Shown here in pieces: positions 1 to 9,512 of a stretch of DNA of 64,000 bases. Under the pieces are notes generated by a model, which was given only the letters and a program-made list of their open reading frames with translations, ran no database searches and was not told where the DNA came from. The stretch is taken from the NCBI RefSeq assembly GCF_030378165.1, contig NZ_CP119766.1, forward strand, positions 2,976,001-3,040,000, written 5' to 3'. This DNA comes from Flavobacterium panacagri. Its GTDB lineage: Bacteria; Bacteroidota; Bacteroidia; Flavobacteriales; Flavobacteriaceae. The translations under genes and the position numbers were made by a program. The first letter of the stretch is position 1; each line of letters begins with the position of its first letter.

Positions 1-1315
1 CATGCCTTTGTTTGCAATTGGAATGCAGAATACTTTAGTAAAATTTTATTCACAGTATAAAACTGAAGAAGAAAGAGAACAGTTCCTTTCTTTTACGGCA
101 TTATTTCCAATCTTAATGTGTATTCCTTTAGGGCTAATTGGAATCTTTTTCTATGATGATATAACAGATTTTGTTTCTAAAGAAAACCCTGTAGTCCGTG
201 AATTTATGCTTTTGATTCCGTTTATAGGAATCTGTATGGCGTATTTTGAAATCTTTTATGCTTGGGCAAGGGTACACATGCATTCGGTTTTTGGAAATTT
301 TATAAAAGAAGTAGGTTTAAGGTTGCTTTCAACTTTTGCATTGATAGGTTTGTATTTTAACTGGATTAGTTTGGTTGAGTTTGTGTACGTCACAGCAGCT
401 ATATATTTTTTAGCTTTTATAGTAACAATGTTTTATGCGTTTTACATTAAGAAGCCGAATTTCCAGATTACAATTCCTGAAAATGTAAAAAGTGTAATGG
501 AGTATACTTTCTATATTATTCTGTCTGGAAGTGTAGCCAATTTGCTTTTGGATGGCGACAAACTGATGCTGAATCAATATATGAAGATTGAGAATATTGC
601 TTATTATTCTGTTGCAACTTACATTGCTTTGGTAATTTCAGTTCCAAGCCGTGCCATGCATCAAATTGTGTATCCAATTACGGCTAAATTGATGCATGAT
701 AACAAACATGACGAATTGAATCAGTTGTACAAAAAAACCTCTATCAATCTGCAGATTGTCGGCGGTTTTGTGATGCTTTGTATTTTTGTCAATATTAATC
801 AATTGTACGAATTGGTTCCAAAAGAATACAGCGGTGGAATTCCAGTGGTTTTTATGATTGGTTTGTCTAAGTATTTTGATTTGATTTTGGGAAATAACAA
901 TGCTATCATTTTTAATACAAAATATTACCGAATGGTTTTGTATTTAGGTTTGATGCTAGTAGTTTTGACCGTCATTTTAAATATGATTTTTATCCCAATT
1001 TTTGGGATTTTTGGTTCGGCATTTGCGACACTTTTATCAATTACTTTATACAGTTTGGCTAAATTGCTTTTTGTGGTTAAAAAACTTCACTTGTATCCTT
1101 TTACGGAGCAGACAATTTATTCCATGCTTTTAACTTTTGCATTGTTTTTAGTTTTTTATTTCTGGGAATTTCCATTTTTTCAGTTAATTAGTATTGCTTT
1201 AAAATCGATTTTAGTTACCATTTTATATTTGTATTTGAATTATAAATTCAAAATTTCTCCAGACATCAATGGTGTTATTGATTCTATTTTTAAGAAGATC
1301 GGGATAAAAATTTAA
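1..1315 (+). CDS. Polysaccharide flippase-like membrane protein (5' truncated)
   Basis: This is a polytopic membrane protein of the MATE/MOP polysaccharide-transporter type, probably moving a lipid-linked glycan across the inner membrane. About 437 residues are visible, with roughly ten to twelve hydrophobic segments and short basic loops, and a C-terminal half typical of the family (residues ~200-350). The reading frame is open at the window edge and family members are usually about 480-500 residues, so the true start probably lies upstream and the ATG at position 2 is likely internal. The stop is at 1313-1315. The exact substrate cannot be read from the sequence. Confidence 0.75.
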   Translation, partial: MPLFAIGMQNTLVKFYSQYKTEEEREQFLSFTALFPILMCIPLGLIGIFFYDDITDFVSKENPVVREFMLLIPFIGICMAYFEIFYAWARVHMHSVFGNFIKEVGLRLLSTFALIGLYFNWISLVEFVYVTAAIYFLAFIVTMFYAFYIKKPNFQITIPENVKSVMEYTFYIILSGSVANLLLDGDKLMLNQYMKIENIAYYSVATYIALVISVPSRAMHQIVYPITAKLMHDNKHDELNQLYKKTSINLQIVGGFVMLCIFVNINQLYELVPKEYSGGIPVVFMIGLSKYFDLILGNNNAIIFNTKYYRMVLYLGLMLVVLTVILNMIFIPIFGIFGSAFATLLSITLYSLAKLLFVVKKLHLYPFTEQTIYSMLLTFALFLVFYFWEFPFFQLISIALKSILVTILYLYLNYKFKISPDINGVIDSIFKKIGIKI

Positions 1316-1368
1316 AGCGTCACTGTAGGAAAAATAAAAGTAATTTAAAAAAGTAACTTTTTTGTTTT

Positions 1369-1376
1369 TATATTTG
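1369..1376 (+). promoter_or_regulatory. Bacteroidota -7 box before the MscS gene
   Basis: TATATTTG fits the Bacteroidota sigma-A consensus TAnnTTTG. It lies 34 bases before the MscS start codon, leaving a short leader. Confidence 0.5.
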
Positions 1377-1410
1377 TTAGAAAGGATAACTAATTTATTT
1401 CTAGTAGAAT

Positions 1411-3060
1411 ATGAAAATAAAATTACTTAAGTTATTAGCTTTATTTCTTGTTTGGTTTTCTTGTTCGGTAATGTTGGGACAGAACAAAAATCTGAAGATT
1501 CCAGATTCATCGATAGTAAAACTTAAAGGTTATCCTGTAAGTCCTTTTAAAGACACGCTTTTTTATGTGTATAATAATGTGGGATCATTTCCTGCTAAAG
1601 AACGGGCGGAGTATATTTCCTCTAAAATTAAAAGACTTTATAATGAATCTTTTTTTGAAAAAGATTCTCTCAAAGTTATTCCTTCTGATGTTTCTTCAGA
1701 TATTGTTTATAAGAATGATTTAGTACTAATGTCGGTTTTGGAATCTGATGCTAAAGCCGAAAATCAAACGGTATCTTTTATTGCCAATCGTAATTTAAAG
1801 ATAATTAAAAGCGCTATAATTTATCAGAACGAGAATTACTCTCAGCTTCCTAAGCGTTTTGGATATACTGCTTTGTTGGTTTTAATTATTGGCTTGATCC
1901 TGTTTTTGGTTGGTAAAGTGTTTAATCTAATCAAAAAATATATTATTAGGAATAGAAAAAAATATTTTAAAGGCGTAAATTATAATACAATAAAAGTATT
2001 ATCTCCAGAAAGACAGCAGATTCTATTTTTAAGATTTTTTGGTTTTGTAAAAATAGCCTCACTTGTACTTATTGTTTATTTATCTCTTCCGGTTTTATTC
2101 AGTATTTTTCCAGCAACAAAAGAATATACCACTACACTTCTTAGATGGATTTTAACGCCAGCTAAATCGGCTTTAATGGGATTTATTGGTTTTCTGCCAA
2201 GTCTATTTACCATCATCGTAATTGTGATTATTTTTAAGTATTCTTTAAAAGTCATAAAATTTTTCTTTTACGAAATAAAATCTGAAAACATAAAAATTGA
2301 TGGATTTTACAGCGATTGGGCACTTCCAACATTTAATATCATTAGATTCTTGATGTATGCTTTTATGCTGGTCATTATTTTCCCGTATTTACCAGGTTCA
2401 GATTCTCCAATTTTCAAGGGAGTTTCAGTATTTGTGGGTGTTTTGTTTTCTCTTGGATCTTCAAATGCTATTGCCAATATGGTGGCAGGATTAGTAATTA
2501 CTTATATGCGTCCGTTTAAAATTGGCGATTATATTAAAATTGGGGATGTAAGCGGAGAAGTTATTGAAAAGACAGCTTTGGTTACAAGAATCAGAACTCC
2601 AAAATTCGAAGATATAACGATTCCTAATGCAACGGTTTTATCCAGTACCTCTACAAATTATTCTGCAAATACTAAACATTCTACCAATGGTTTATTAATT
2701 CATACTACGGTAACAATAGGTTATGATGTTCCGTGGAAGGACATCTACGCTGCCTTAATTGAAGCTGCTTTGAATACCGAAATGATAGAAAAAGAACCAA
2801 AACCATTTGTACTTCAAACCAGTTTAGATGATTTTTATGTTTCTTATCAGATTAACGTTTATACGAAAGAACCAACTAAACAACCTAGGATTTATTCGTC
2901 ATTGCATCAAAACATACAAGATTCTTTTAATGCTGCAGGCATAGAGATTATGTCACCACACTATAATGCTTTAAGAGATGGAAATGCGACCACACTTCCG
3001 CCAAATTACTTAAAAGAAGATTACGAAGCGCCCTCTTTTAATTTGAAGAACAAAAGTTAA
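1411..3060 (+). CDS. MscS-family mechanosensitive ion channel
   Basis: This is a 549-residue small-conductance mechanosensitive channel, expected to release solutes on hypo-osmotic shock. An N-terminal signal-like segment (residues 1-23) is followed by a ~120-residue periplasmic part and about five membrane helices between residues ~150 and 365. The pore-lining helix and beta domain are recognisable around residues 340-420: a Gly/Ala-rich helix containing SSNAIANMVAG, then FKIGDYIKIGDVSGEV, the typical MscS core. The C-terminal cytoplasmic vestibule follows. It is larger than E. coli MscS (286 residues) because of the N-terminal extension. It is a single-gene unit with its own -7 box. Confidence 0.9.
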   Translation: MKIKLLKLLALFLVWFSCSVMLGQNKNLKIPDSSIVKLKGYPVSPFKDTLFYVYNNVGSFPAKERAEYISSKIKRLYNESFFEKDSLKVIPSDVSSDIVYKNDLVLMSVLESDAKAENQTVSFIANRNLKIIKSAIIYQNENYSQLPKRFGYTALLVLIIGLILFLVGKVFNLIKKYIIRNRKKYFKGVNYNTIKVLSPERQQILFLRFFGFVKIASLVLIVYLSLPVLFSIFPATKEYTTTLLRWILTPAKSALMGFIGFLPSLFTIIVIVIIFKYSLKVIKFFFYEIKSENIKIDGFYSDWALPTFNIIRFLMYAFMLVIIFPYLPGSDSPIFKGVSVFVGVLFSLGSSNAIANMVAGLVITYMRPFKIGDYIKIGDVSGEVIEKTALVTRIRTPKFEDITIPNATVLSSTSTNYSANTKHSTNGLLIHTTVTIGYDVPWKDIYAALIEAALNTEMIEKEPKPFVLQTSLDDFYVSYQINVYTKEPTKQPRIYSSLHQNIQDSFNAAGIEIMSPHYNALRDGNATTLPPNYLKEDYEAPSFNLKNKS

Positions 3061-3230
3061 GAAATTGAAAATGAGTTATTAAATAATAAATTTTAACATG
3101 TATTTATTTTGTAATTAATTAGATAAAAATTAACTTTAGACTGAAAATTTAATACTACTTACAAGAATTTGCAGAATTATTTCTAACAAAATCATTAAAT
3201 GTAGGTATTTTTTTATTTTTTTAGTTTGAG

Positions 3231-3238
3231 TACTTTTG
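3231..3238 (+). promoter_or_regulatory. Bacteroidota -7 box before the 99-residue gene
   Basis: TACTTTTG matches TAnnTTTG and lies about 50 bases before the start codon at 3290, in an AT-rich stretch. Confidence 0.5.
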
Positions 3239-3289
3239 CAATAAAATGTGCAAGAAAAAGTTTATGGATTAATGTAGTATAGAATAATT

Positions 3290-3589
3290 ATGAAAGACAA
3301 TCATCTCAGCCAGGAACAAAGCATGCAAGTATTTTCAAATATGATATCAAACAAAGTTCATAATGGATTTACGTTAGAAGAAAGAAACGATGAATTCCTT
3401 TTCGCGGTTTTATCTAAAGGGGGAAAAGTAGTGAATCACAGTTTAAATTTCATGATTTTTTGTTTAACTCTAGGTTTATGGTCATTTGCTTGGCTGTATT
3501 TAACCTTTGAGGCATCAAAACAAAAAAAGATTTTAGTAGCTATTGACGAAGATGGTCTTCCTTTTGAGGAAAGATGCTTGGTAGCGTAA
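3290..3589 (+). CDS. Small membrane protein of unknown function
   Basis: A 99-residue protein with a soluble N-terminal half and one long hydrophobic stretch at about residues 52-72 (NFMIFCLTLGLWSFAW), then a basic turn and an acidic tail. I do not recognise a family. It has a plausible ATG start, a promoter box upstream and a strong terminator just downstream, so it appears to be a real monocistronic gene. The reading direction is opposite to uvrA. Confidence 0.65.
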   Translation: MKDNHLSQEQSMQVFSNMISNKVHNGFTLEERNDEFLFAVLSKGGKVVNHSLNFMIFCLTLGLWSFAWLYLTFEASKQKKILVAIDEDGLPFEERCLVA

Positions 3590-3615
3590 AGATTAAAAAG
3601 AGAAATAAAATAAGA

Positions 3616-3656
3616 AAAGCCATAAATACAAACTAATCAATTGTATTTATGGCTTT
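3616..3656. terminator. Bidirectional terminator between the 99-residue gene and uvrA
   Basis: Perfect 16-bp arms at 3616-3631 and 3641-3656 with a 9-base loop. A and T runs on the outer flanks suit both converging genes. Confidence 0.75.
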
Positions 3657-3673
3657 AAAATTTTTAGATCATT

Positions 3674-6469
3674 TTATAATTTATCTTTTAAATAAATTCC
3701 CGTTACCGATTCTTTTACTTTTACAATCTCTTCTGGAGTTCCAGATGCTAGTAAATGTCCTCCATTTTCTCCTCCTTCAGGGCCAAGATCCAAAATCCAG
3801 TCGGCACATTTGATTAAATCCAGATTATGTTCAATCACAATAATAGAATGTCCTTTTTCTATCAAAGCATCAAAAGAAGCCAATAATTTTTTAATGTCAT
3901 GAAAATGAAGTCCAGTTGTTGGTTCATCAAATACAAATAATGCTTTGTCTTTTGTTGCCCCTTTCACTAGAAAAGAAGCTAGTTTAATACGCTGTGCTTC
4001 ACCGCCTGAAAGAGTAGAAGAGGACTGTCCCAACTGTACGTATCCTAGACCAACATCTTGAAGAGGCTGTAATTTCTGAGTGATTTTAGATTGTTTATTT
4101 TTTTCAAAAAAAGTAATCGCATCATCAATCGTCATAGTTAGAACGTCGTTGATATTTTGATTATCAAAAGCCACTTCCAAAATCTCTTTTTTGAAACGTT
4201 TTCCTCCGCAAGTTTCGCATGGAAGCGAAACATCGGCCATAAAGACCATTTCGACGTTTATAGAGCCTTCTCCTTTACAGGTTTCGCATCGTCCGCCATC
4301 AACATTAAAAGAGAAATGTTTGGCCTGATATCCTCTTATTTTGGATAATTTTTCTTTTGCATATAAATCTCTAATATCATCATAAGCTTTGATGTAAGTT
4401 ACAGGATTAGATCGCGAACTTCTACCAATTGGATTTTGGTCGACGTACTCGATATGTTTGATTTGAGAAAAAGAACCTTTCAGTTCACTGAACTGTCCTG
4501 CTTTTTCGGCAGCACTTTCCAGTTTTTTCTGCATTGCAGGAAATAATATTTTTTTAATTAAAGTACTTTTTCCACTTCCAGATACACCAGTTACAACGGT
4601 CAAAACATCTAATGGAAAAGTAATATCAATATTTTTTAAGTTGTTCTCGCGTGCGCCAACAATATCAATATGATTTTTAAATTTTCTTCGTTTTTTAGGA
4701 ACAGAAATTTCTAAATTTCCATTAAGATATTGAGAAGTCAAGGAATCTGATTTTAAAATTTCATCATAAGTTCCTTGAGCTACTAGTTTTCCTCCAAAAG
4801 TTCCAGCTTCAGGGCCAATATCAATAATCATATCGGCTGCTTTCATGATATCTTCATCGTGCTCCACCACAATTACGGTATTTCCTAAATCGCGAAGGGA
4901 AAGTAATACTTTAATTAATCTTTCAGAATCTTTTGGGTGTAGACCAATACTTGGCTCATCCAAAATATACATCGATCCAACTAAACTACTGCCAAGAGAA
5001 GTAGCGAGGTTAATACGCTGCGATTCTCCTCCAGAAAGTGTTGCTGAATTTCTATTTAATGTAAGATAATCTAATCCAACTTCACTTAAAAAAGATAGAC
5101 GATTATTAATTTCGATCATTAATCGTTTGGCAATCTGCTGTTCATAAACATTTAATTCGATGTTTTTAAAGAAATTAACTAAATGTTTTATTGGTAAATC
5201 AACCAGATCAGAAACTGTTTTACCGTTGATTTTTACGTATGAAGCCTCTTCACGTAAACGCTTGCCTTTACAGACATGACATTTGGTTTTACCGCGATAG
5301 CGTGATAACATGACGCGGTTTTGAATTTTGTAATTTTTCTCTTCTAATTCTCTAAAGAAATCATTTAATCCCTGAAAATATTGATTTCCTGTCCAGATTA
5401 AATCTTTTTGTTCTTCGGTTAACTGAAAATAAGGTTTGTGAATAGGGAAATCGAATTTATAAGCATGTTTTACAAATTCATCTTTGTACCAGCTCATGCT
5501 CTCACCTCGCCAAGGATAAATAGCACTTTCAAAAACCGATAAAGAAGTATTTGGAACAACCAGATCAGCATCAATTCCAATGATATTTCCATACCCTTCA
5601 CAAGCTGGACAAGCTCCGTAAGGATTGTTGAAACTGAATAAATGAACGTTTGGTTCTAAAAAAGTGATTCCATCTAATTCAAAATTATTCGAATAAGAAA
5701 ATCTTTTATTTCCATTTAATTCTTGTAAATAACAAATGCCTTTTCCTTCAAAAAATGCAGTCTGTACAGCATCTGCAAGACGATTATAAAATTCCTCTTC
5801 TTCTTTAACAACAATACGATCAATAATTAATAAGATATCTTTATTGTCAAACTGATGTAGGTCTGAAGCCGAAAATTCGTCCAAACGAATCATTTCATTA
5901 TCAACTAAGATACGGGCAAAACCTTGTTGTAAAAGTATTTTTAGTTTATCTTCTAATTGTCTTCCTTCTTCGAGATGAATTGGAGCAAGCAAAAGCCATC
6001 TACTGTCAATCGGGAGGGTTTTGACATCTGCAATAACATCGGTTACCGTATTTTTTTTGACCTCTTGTCCAGAAATTGGAGAATAAGTACGACCGATTCG
6101 GGCAAACAAAAGTTTGATGTAATCGTATATTTCTGTAGATGTACCGACAGTAGAACGCGCATTGGTAGTGTTTACCTTTTGTTCAATTGCAATTGCAGGG
6201 GCAATTCCTTTAATATATTCTACTTTTGGTTTATCTAAACGGCCTAAAAACTGACGTGCATAGGATGATAAACTTTCTACATAACGTCTTTGTCCTTCGG
6301 CATATAAAGTATCAAATGCCAAACTTGATTTTCCAGATCCTGAAAGTCCTGTAATAACGACTAGTTTGTTTCTCGGAATGACCACATCTACATTTTTTAA
6401 ATTATGTACTTGTGCTCCTTTTATTATAATATTTGATTTTGGGTCTATTTTCGAAAGATCAATTTGCAT
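3674..6469 (-). CDS. uvrA: Excinuclease ABC subunit A
   Basis: UvrA is the damage-sensing ATPase of nucleotide excision repair and works as a dimer with UvrB in the cytosol. The protein (931 residues from the ATG at 6469) has two ABC modules, each with a Walker A (GLSGSGKS near the N-terminus, GVSGSGKST in the second half), ABC signatures LSGGESQR and LSGGEAQR, and zinc-module cysteines (CPAC, CHVC, CETC twice). An in-frame TTG at 6499 would add ten residues but lies upstream of the likely promoter box at 6487-6494, so the ATG is preferred. Length is normal for the housekeeping UvrA. Confidence 0.95.
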   Translation of the reverse strand: MQIDLSKIDPKSNIIIKGAQVHNLKNVDVVIPRNKLVVITGLSGSGKSSLAFDTLYAEGQRRYVESLSSYARQFLGRLDKPKVEYIKGIAPAIAIEQKVNTTNARSTVGTSTEIYDYIKLLFARIGRTYSPISGQEVKKNTVTDVIADVKTLPIDSRWLLLAPIHLEEGRQLEDKLKILLQQGFARILVDNEMIRLDEFSASDLHQFDNKDILLIIDRIVVKEEEEFYNRLADAVQTAFFEGKGICYLQELNGNKRFSYSNNFELDGITFLEPNVHLFSFNNPYGACPACEGYGNIIGIDADLVVPNTSLSVFESAIYPWRGESMSWYKDEFVKHAYKFDFPIHKPYFQLTEEQKDLIWTGNQYFQGLNDFFRELEEKNYKIQNRVMLSRYRGKTKCHVCKGKRLREEASYVKINGKTVSDLVDLPIKHLVNFFKNIELNVYEQQIAKRLMIEINNRLSFLSEVGLDYLTLNRNSATLSGGESQRINLATSLGSSLVGSMYILDEPSIGLHPKDSERLIKVLLSLRDLGNTVIVVEHDEDIMKAADMIIDIGPEAGTFGGKLVAQGTYDEILKSDSLTSQYLNGNLEISVPKKRRKFKNHIDIVGARENNLKNIDITFPLDVLTVVTGVSGSGKSTLIKKILFPAMQKKLESAAEKAGQFSELKGSFSQIKHIEYVDQNPIGRSSRSNPVTYIKAYDDIRDLYAKEKLSKIRGYQAKHFSFNVDGGRCETCKGEGSINVEMVFMADVSLPCETCGGKRFKKEILEVAFDNQNINDVLTMTIDDAITFFEKNKQSKITQKLQPLQDVGLGYVQLGQSSSTLSGGEAQRIKLASFLVKGATKDKALFVFDEPTTGLHFHDIKKLLASFDALIEKGHSIIVIEHNLDLIKCADWILDLGPEGGENGGHLLASGTPEEIVKVKESVTGIYLKDKL

Positions 6470-6486
6470 AAAAAAGTCAATTTTTA

Positions 6487-6494
6487 CAAAAGTA
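6487..6494 (-). promoter_or_regulatory. -7 box for uvrA
   Basis: On the minus strand this reads TACTTTTG, a match to TAnnTTTG. It sits about 17 bases before the ATG at 6469 and argues against the longer TTG-initiated form. Confidence 0.55.
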
Positions 6495-6499
6495 ATCAA

Positions 6500-7010
6500 T
6501 TTTGAATTGGGTTTTGTTAAGGATATAGTTCCAAATTTTAACTATTTTATCATAAAAAGGAACATCCTTAGGAAGAATTTTTGATTAGAAATTTTGAAAA
6601 AACAACAGTATTTAAGGAAGTAACAGATCAAAATAAAACAATTAGGAAAAATAACAGCAGTCTTAAAATAAATTATTGAATAAAAAATTGTAATTTAAAT
6701 CTAGATTTTAAAAGGTTTAATTAATAATTTACTGATTAATTTTTAGCGTTTAAAGCCTTATTTTTAAAGGGATTCTGCTCATTCTTTTTTTGTGGTTTTT
6801 TAGCCTTTTCAATGTAAAATTTAAGTTTAATTTACTTTAATAAATGTTTTACTTATAATTATTAGCAATTTTATTTGCTTTTTAGAACATTTATTTGTTA
6901 AATTTGGACACAATATTAACACAACTCAAAAAAAAGATTCGCCTATATAAAAAAACTACTTTTTAGAAAATTACTCCAAATTTTAAAATTAAAACTAAAA
7001 AGGTAGAATT
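6500..7010. other. AT-rich intergenic region upstream of the ECF sigma gene
   Basis: No credible gene is seen in this 511-base stretch between the divergent uvrA and sigma-factor genes. It is very AT-rich with many stop codons in all frames. No clear hairpin or riboswitch was recognised. It presumably carries the sigma-gene promoter, but no perfect TAnnTTTG box was picked out near 7011. Confidence 0.6.
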
Positions 7011-7595
7011 ATGGCTGATCTGCATACTCCAGACGCTCTATTAGTGAAAAATTATGTTGAAGGCAGTGAAGCTGCTCTTGCAACATTAATTAAAAGGCAT
7101 GAATCTAAGATATATGGTTTCATATATTCTAAGATTGCTGATAGAGATATTTCAAATGATATTTTTCAAGATACATTTATTAAAGTAATCAAAACTTTAA
7201 AAAGCAATTCTTATAACGAAGAAGGTAAATTTCTGCCTTGGGTAATGCGTATTTCTCATAACCTGATCGTGGATCACTTCCGTAAGACTAAGAAAATGCC
7301 AATGTATAGAGAAACAGAAGAGTTTTCTATTTTCTCTATCATGTCAGACGATGCTTTGACTATAGAAGGCAAAATGATAGTGGATCAAGTTGAACTTGAT
7401 TTAAAAAAGCTAATTGAAGAACTTCCAGAGGATCAAAAAGAAGTTTTGGTAATGCGTATGTATCAAGATATGAGTTTTAAAGAAATCTCAGAAATTACTG
7501 GTGTCAGCATCAATACAGCATTAGGAAGAATGCGTTATGCATTAATGAATTTGAGAAAAATAATTGAAAAACATCAAATTATTTTAACCAACTAA
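7011..7595 (+). CDS. ECF-type RNA polymerase sigma factor
   Basis: A 194-residue sigma-70 family protein. Region 2 is recognisable at about residues 25-95 (DIFQDTFIKVIKTL, then FLPWVMRISHNLIVDHFRK), and region 4 at about 140-190 with the helix-turn-helix FKEISEITGVSINTALGRMR. It would direct RNA polymerase to alternative promoters. No anti-sigma factor gene adjoins it. The next gene on the same strand encodes only a 47-residue protein. Specific targets cannot be inferred. Confidence 0.92.
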   Translation: MADLHTPDALLVKNYVEGSEAALATLIKRHESKIYGFIYSKIADRDISNDIFQDTFIKVIKTLKSNSYNEEGKFLPWVMRISHNLIVDHFRKTKKMPMYRETEEFSIFSIMSDDALTIEGKMIVDQVELDLKKLIEELPEDQKEVLVMRMYQDMSFKEISEITGVSINTALGRMRYALMNLRKIIEKHQIILTN

Positions 7596-7644
7596 TAATA
7601 TTTTGGTAATAAGCTCGTTATACTACTATAAAACATTTTACAGT

Positions 7645-7788
7645 ATGGCGAAAATTTACTCAAAAAAAGCATTAGCTTCTAAAAATCTTAAACCTAATAA
7701 AGAAGTAGTTTCTTTTATTTTAAACTATTCACAAGCTTTGACTGTAGTCAAAATTGAGGATAAAAGTTTCGAGATTATAGCTAATTAA
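7645..7788 (+). CDS. 47-residue protein following the ECF sigma gene
   Basis: A short basic protein (start MAKIYSKKALASKNL, ending EIIAN). The ATG at 7645 is preferred over the upstream in-frame codon at 7603, because the extension would add a non-conserved-looking Tyr-rich stretch right after the sigma stop. It lies 49 bases downstream of the sigma gene and before a strong terminator, so the two are probably co-transcribed. I do not recognise the family; no membrane segment is present. Confidence 0.6.
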   Translation: MAKIYSKKALASKNLKPNKEVVSFILNYSQALTVVKIEDKSFEIIAN

Positions 7789-8387
7789 ACAGCCCACTGC
7801 TCCTGTCGGATGTTTAGTAAAATAAAACCAAATGGTCGTTTTGGTTGATAAGCTCACTATTTGTATCACACATACAAATAGTGAGCTTTTTTATGTAAAA
7901 AAAATCTTTAATTTATTTCTTCATACTCAAAATTTTTAAATTTCCCCTCGGTATAATTTTTTATAAGGTTTTTATATTAGTTTTTATAAGTTTTGTTAAA
8001 ATTTAATATTTTGACTTGATTTTATATGTTTATTTAGTTTTTAATTCTATTTTAGTTAAAAACTAGTTTTTTATTCAGTAAAAATGCTATTACAGAGGTT
8101 TTTTCGTATTGTAATATAAGTCAGAGTTTTTTACTGAGAAGAGTAATGAATTAAAAATTAAATACTTAACCCAAAACCAAATTGTTTATGAAGAAAAATT
8201 ACCCTACTTTATTTAGTTAAGTTTTTGCTCATTTGATTTTAAGCAGAGAATATTTGTGCCAGAAAATATTTTTTGCTGCTAGTATAGCCGTTGAAAATAA
8301 TTTTTAAGCCAGTTTTAATTATTTCTCACTGCTACTACTTTAGAAATAAAAAGAAAATCATTTAACCAATCAAAACTTAACCGCAAA
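7789..8387. other. Long AT-rich intergenic region with terminator and micro-ORF
   Basis: Apart from the terminator at 7851-7892 no gene is supported in this ~600-base stretch. It contains a 10-codon ORF at 8188-8220 (MKKNYPTLFS then stop) that resembles the opening of a secreted flavobacterial protein and may be the relic of a lost gene. The rest is rich in T and A runs. Confidence 0.5.
7851..7892 (+). terminator. Terminator downstream of the sigma-factor operon
   Basis: Sixteen-base complementary arms at 7851-7866 and 7872-7887 around a 5-base loop, followed by a T tract. Confidence 0.8.
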
Positions 8388-9452
8388 ATGAAAAAGAACA
8401 TTAGAATGCTATCCTGCTTATTACTAATAAGTGTAGGTATGTTTGCACAAAAAGACCGAATTAAAGAAGCGCAATCTTTGTATGATAAAGGAAAAAGCGA
8501 AGAATCTTTAGCTATTTTAAACAAAACAGAATATCTCATCTTAAATGCCTCAAACGAAGATAAATCGGATTACTATTTTTTAAAAGGAAATGTTTTAAAG
8601 GATTTAGCTTTAAAAAATGTCGATGCGGCCAATAATTTTACTTTAGCCTCTCAGGCTTATCAAGATGTGTTCCTATATGAGAATGAATCTGGTAAATTTA
8701 AATCGACTGTTAAGGCTAGTATGGCTTTAAAAGATATGAAAGCCGGCTTGGTCAATGGCGCAATGGCAGATTTTAAGGCTGGTAAATTCAAAGAAAGTGC
8801 CGATAAAAGTTATAAAGTGTATTTGTTTGATAAAAAAGACACACTAAACTTATGGAATGCTGCCTCTTCATCCATGAATGGAAAAGAGTATAGTGCGGCA
8901 ATTACGTACTATGAATTATTAAAAAAGATCAATTTTACTGGAAAAGGAGTTCTGTATTTGGCTACTAACAAGAAAACAAAAGAAGAAGATGCTTTTATTT
9001 CTCCGAAAGCCAGAGAATATGCTATTCAACAGGGACTTTACGAAAAACCAAGAACAGAATCGGTTCCATCTAAAAAAGTGGAGGTTAATAATAATTTAGC
9101 TTATTCTTATCTAGAAAGAAAAGAGTATCAGAAAGCTGAGGCAGCCTATAATTACGTATTAGAATTAAATCCTAATTTTATAGATGCCTATATTAATCTA
9201 GCTTACTTGAAATTGCAGATTAAAAAAGATTTAACAGATGAAATTGCGGCTTTAGGAACTTCTAAGGCAGAAATGCAGAAATATGATAAGTTAAGCTCTG
9301 TAAAAGATGATGTAACAAGAAGTGCAATCCCATACTTGAAAAAGGTGTTGGCCATAGAACCTAAAAATCAAGATGCAACCAAAGTGTTATTAGGAGTTTA
9401 TAGAGCTCTGGATATGACTGCCGAATACAATGCTTTGAAAGCAGGAATGTAG
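8388..9452 (+). CDS. Secreted tetratricopeptide-repeat protein
   Basis: A 354-residue protein with a signal peptide (residues 1-20, ending GMFAQ) and helical TPR-type repeats. The clearest repeats are near residues 20-60 (KEAQSLYDKGKSEESLAIL) and 225-270 (NNLAYSYLERKEYQKAEAAY, then LELNPNFIDAYINLAYL). TPR proteins serve as protein-binding scaffolds; this one is expected in the periplasm or at the outer membrane. No partner is suggested by neighbours. Confidence 0.8.
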   Translation: MKKNIRMLSCLLLISVGMFAQKDRIKEAQSLYDKGKSEESLAILNKTEYLILNASNEDKSDYYFLKGNVLKDLALKNVDAANNFTLASQAYQDVFLYENESGKFKSTVKASMALKDMKAGLVNGAMADFKAGKFKESADKSYKVYLFDKKDTLNLWNAASSSMNGKEYSAAITYYELLKKINFTGKGVLYLATNKKTKEEDAFISPKAREYAIQQGLYEKPRTESVPSKKVEVNNNLAYSYLERKEYQKAEAAYNYVLELNPNFIDAYINLAYLKLQIKKDLTDEIAALGTSKAEMQKYDKLSSVKDDVTRSAIPYLKKVLAIEPKNQDATKVLLGVYRALDMTAEYNALKAGM

Positions 9453-9483
9453 TTTTTTTAAGTTACAAAGATGCAGAGATACA

Positions 9484-9512
9484 AAGGCACAAAGTTTTTT
9501 TCTTTGTGCCTT
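9484..9512. terminator. Bidirectional terminator between TPR gene and nth
   Basis: Eleven-base arms at 9484-9494 and 9502-9512 with a T-rich loop. The right arm touches the nth stop codon. Confidence 0.65.

Noticed and set aside
3674..6469. Possibility that this is the second, non-housekeeping UvrA paralogue
   Set aside because: Length, zinc-module cysteines and motif spacing fit the standard UvrA; a decision on paralogues would need the rest of the genome.
6500..7010. Riboswitch or structured leader upstream of the sigma gene
   Set aside because: No conserved riboswitch core or strong hairpin recognised in the AT-rich sequence.
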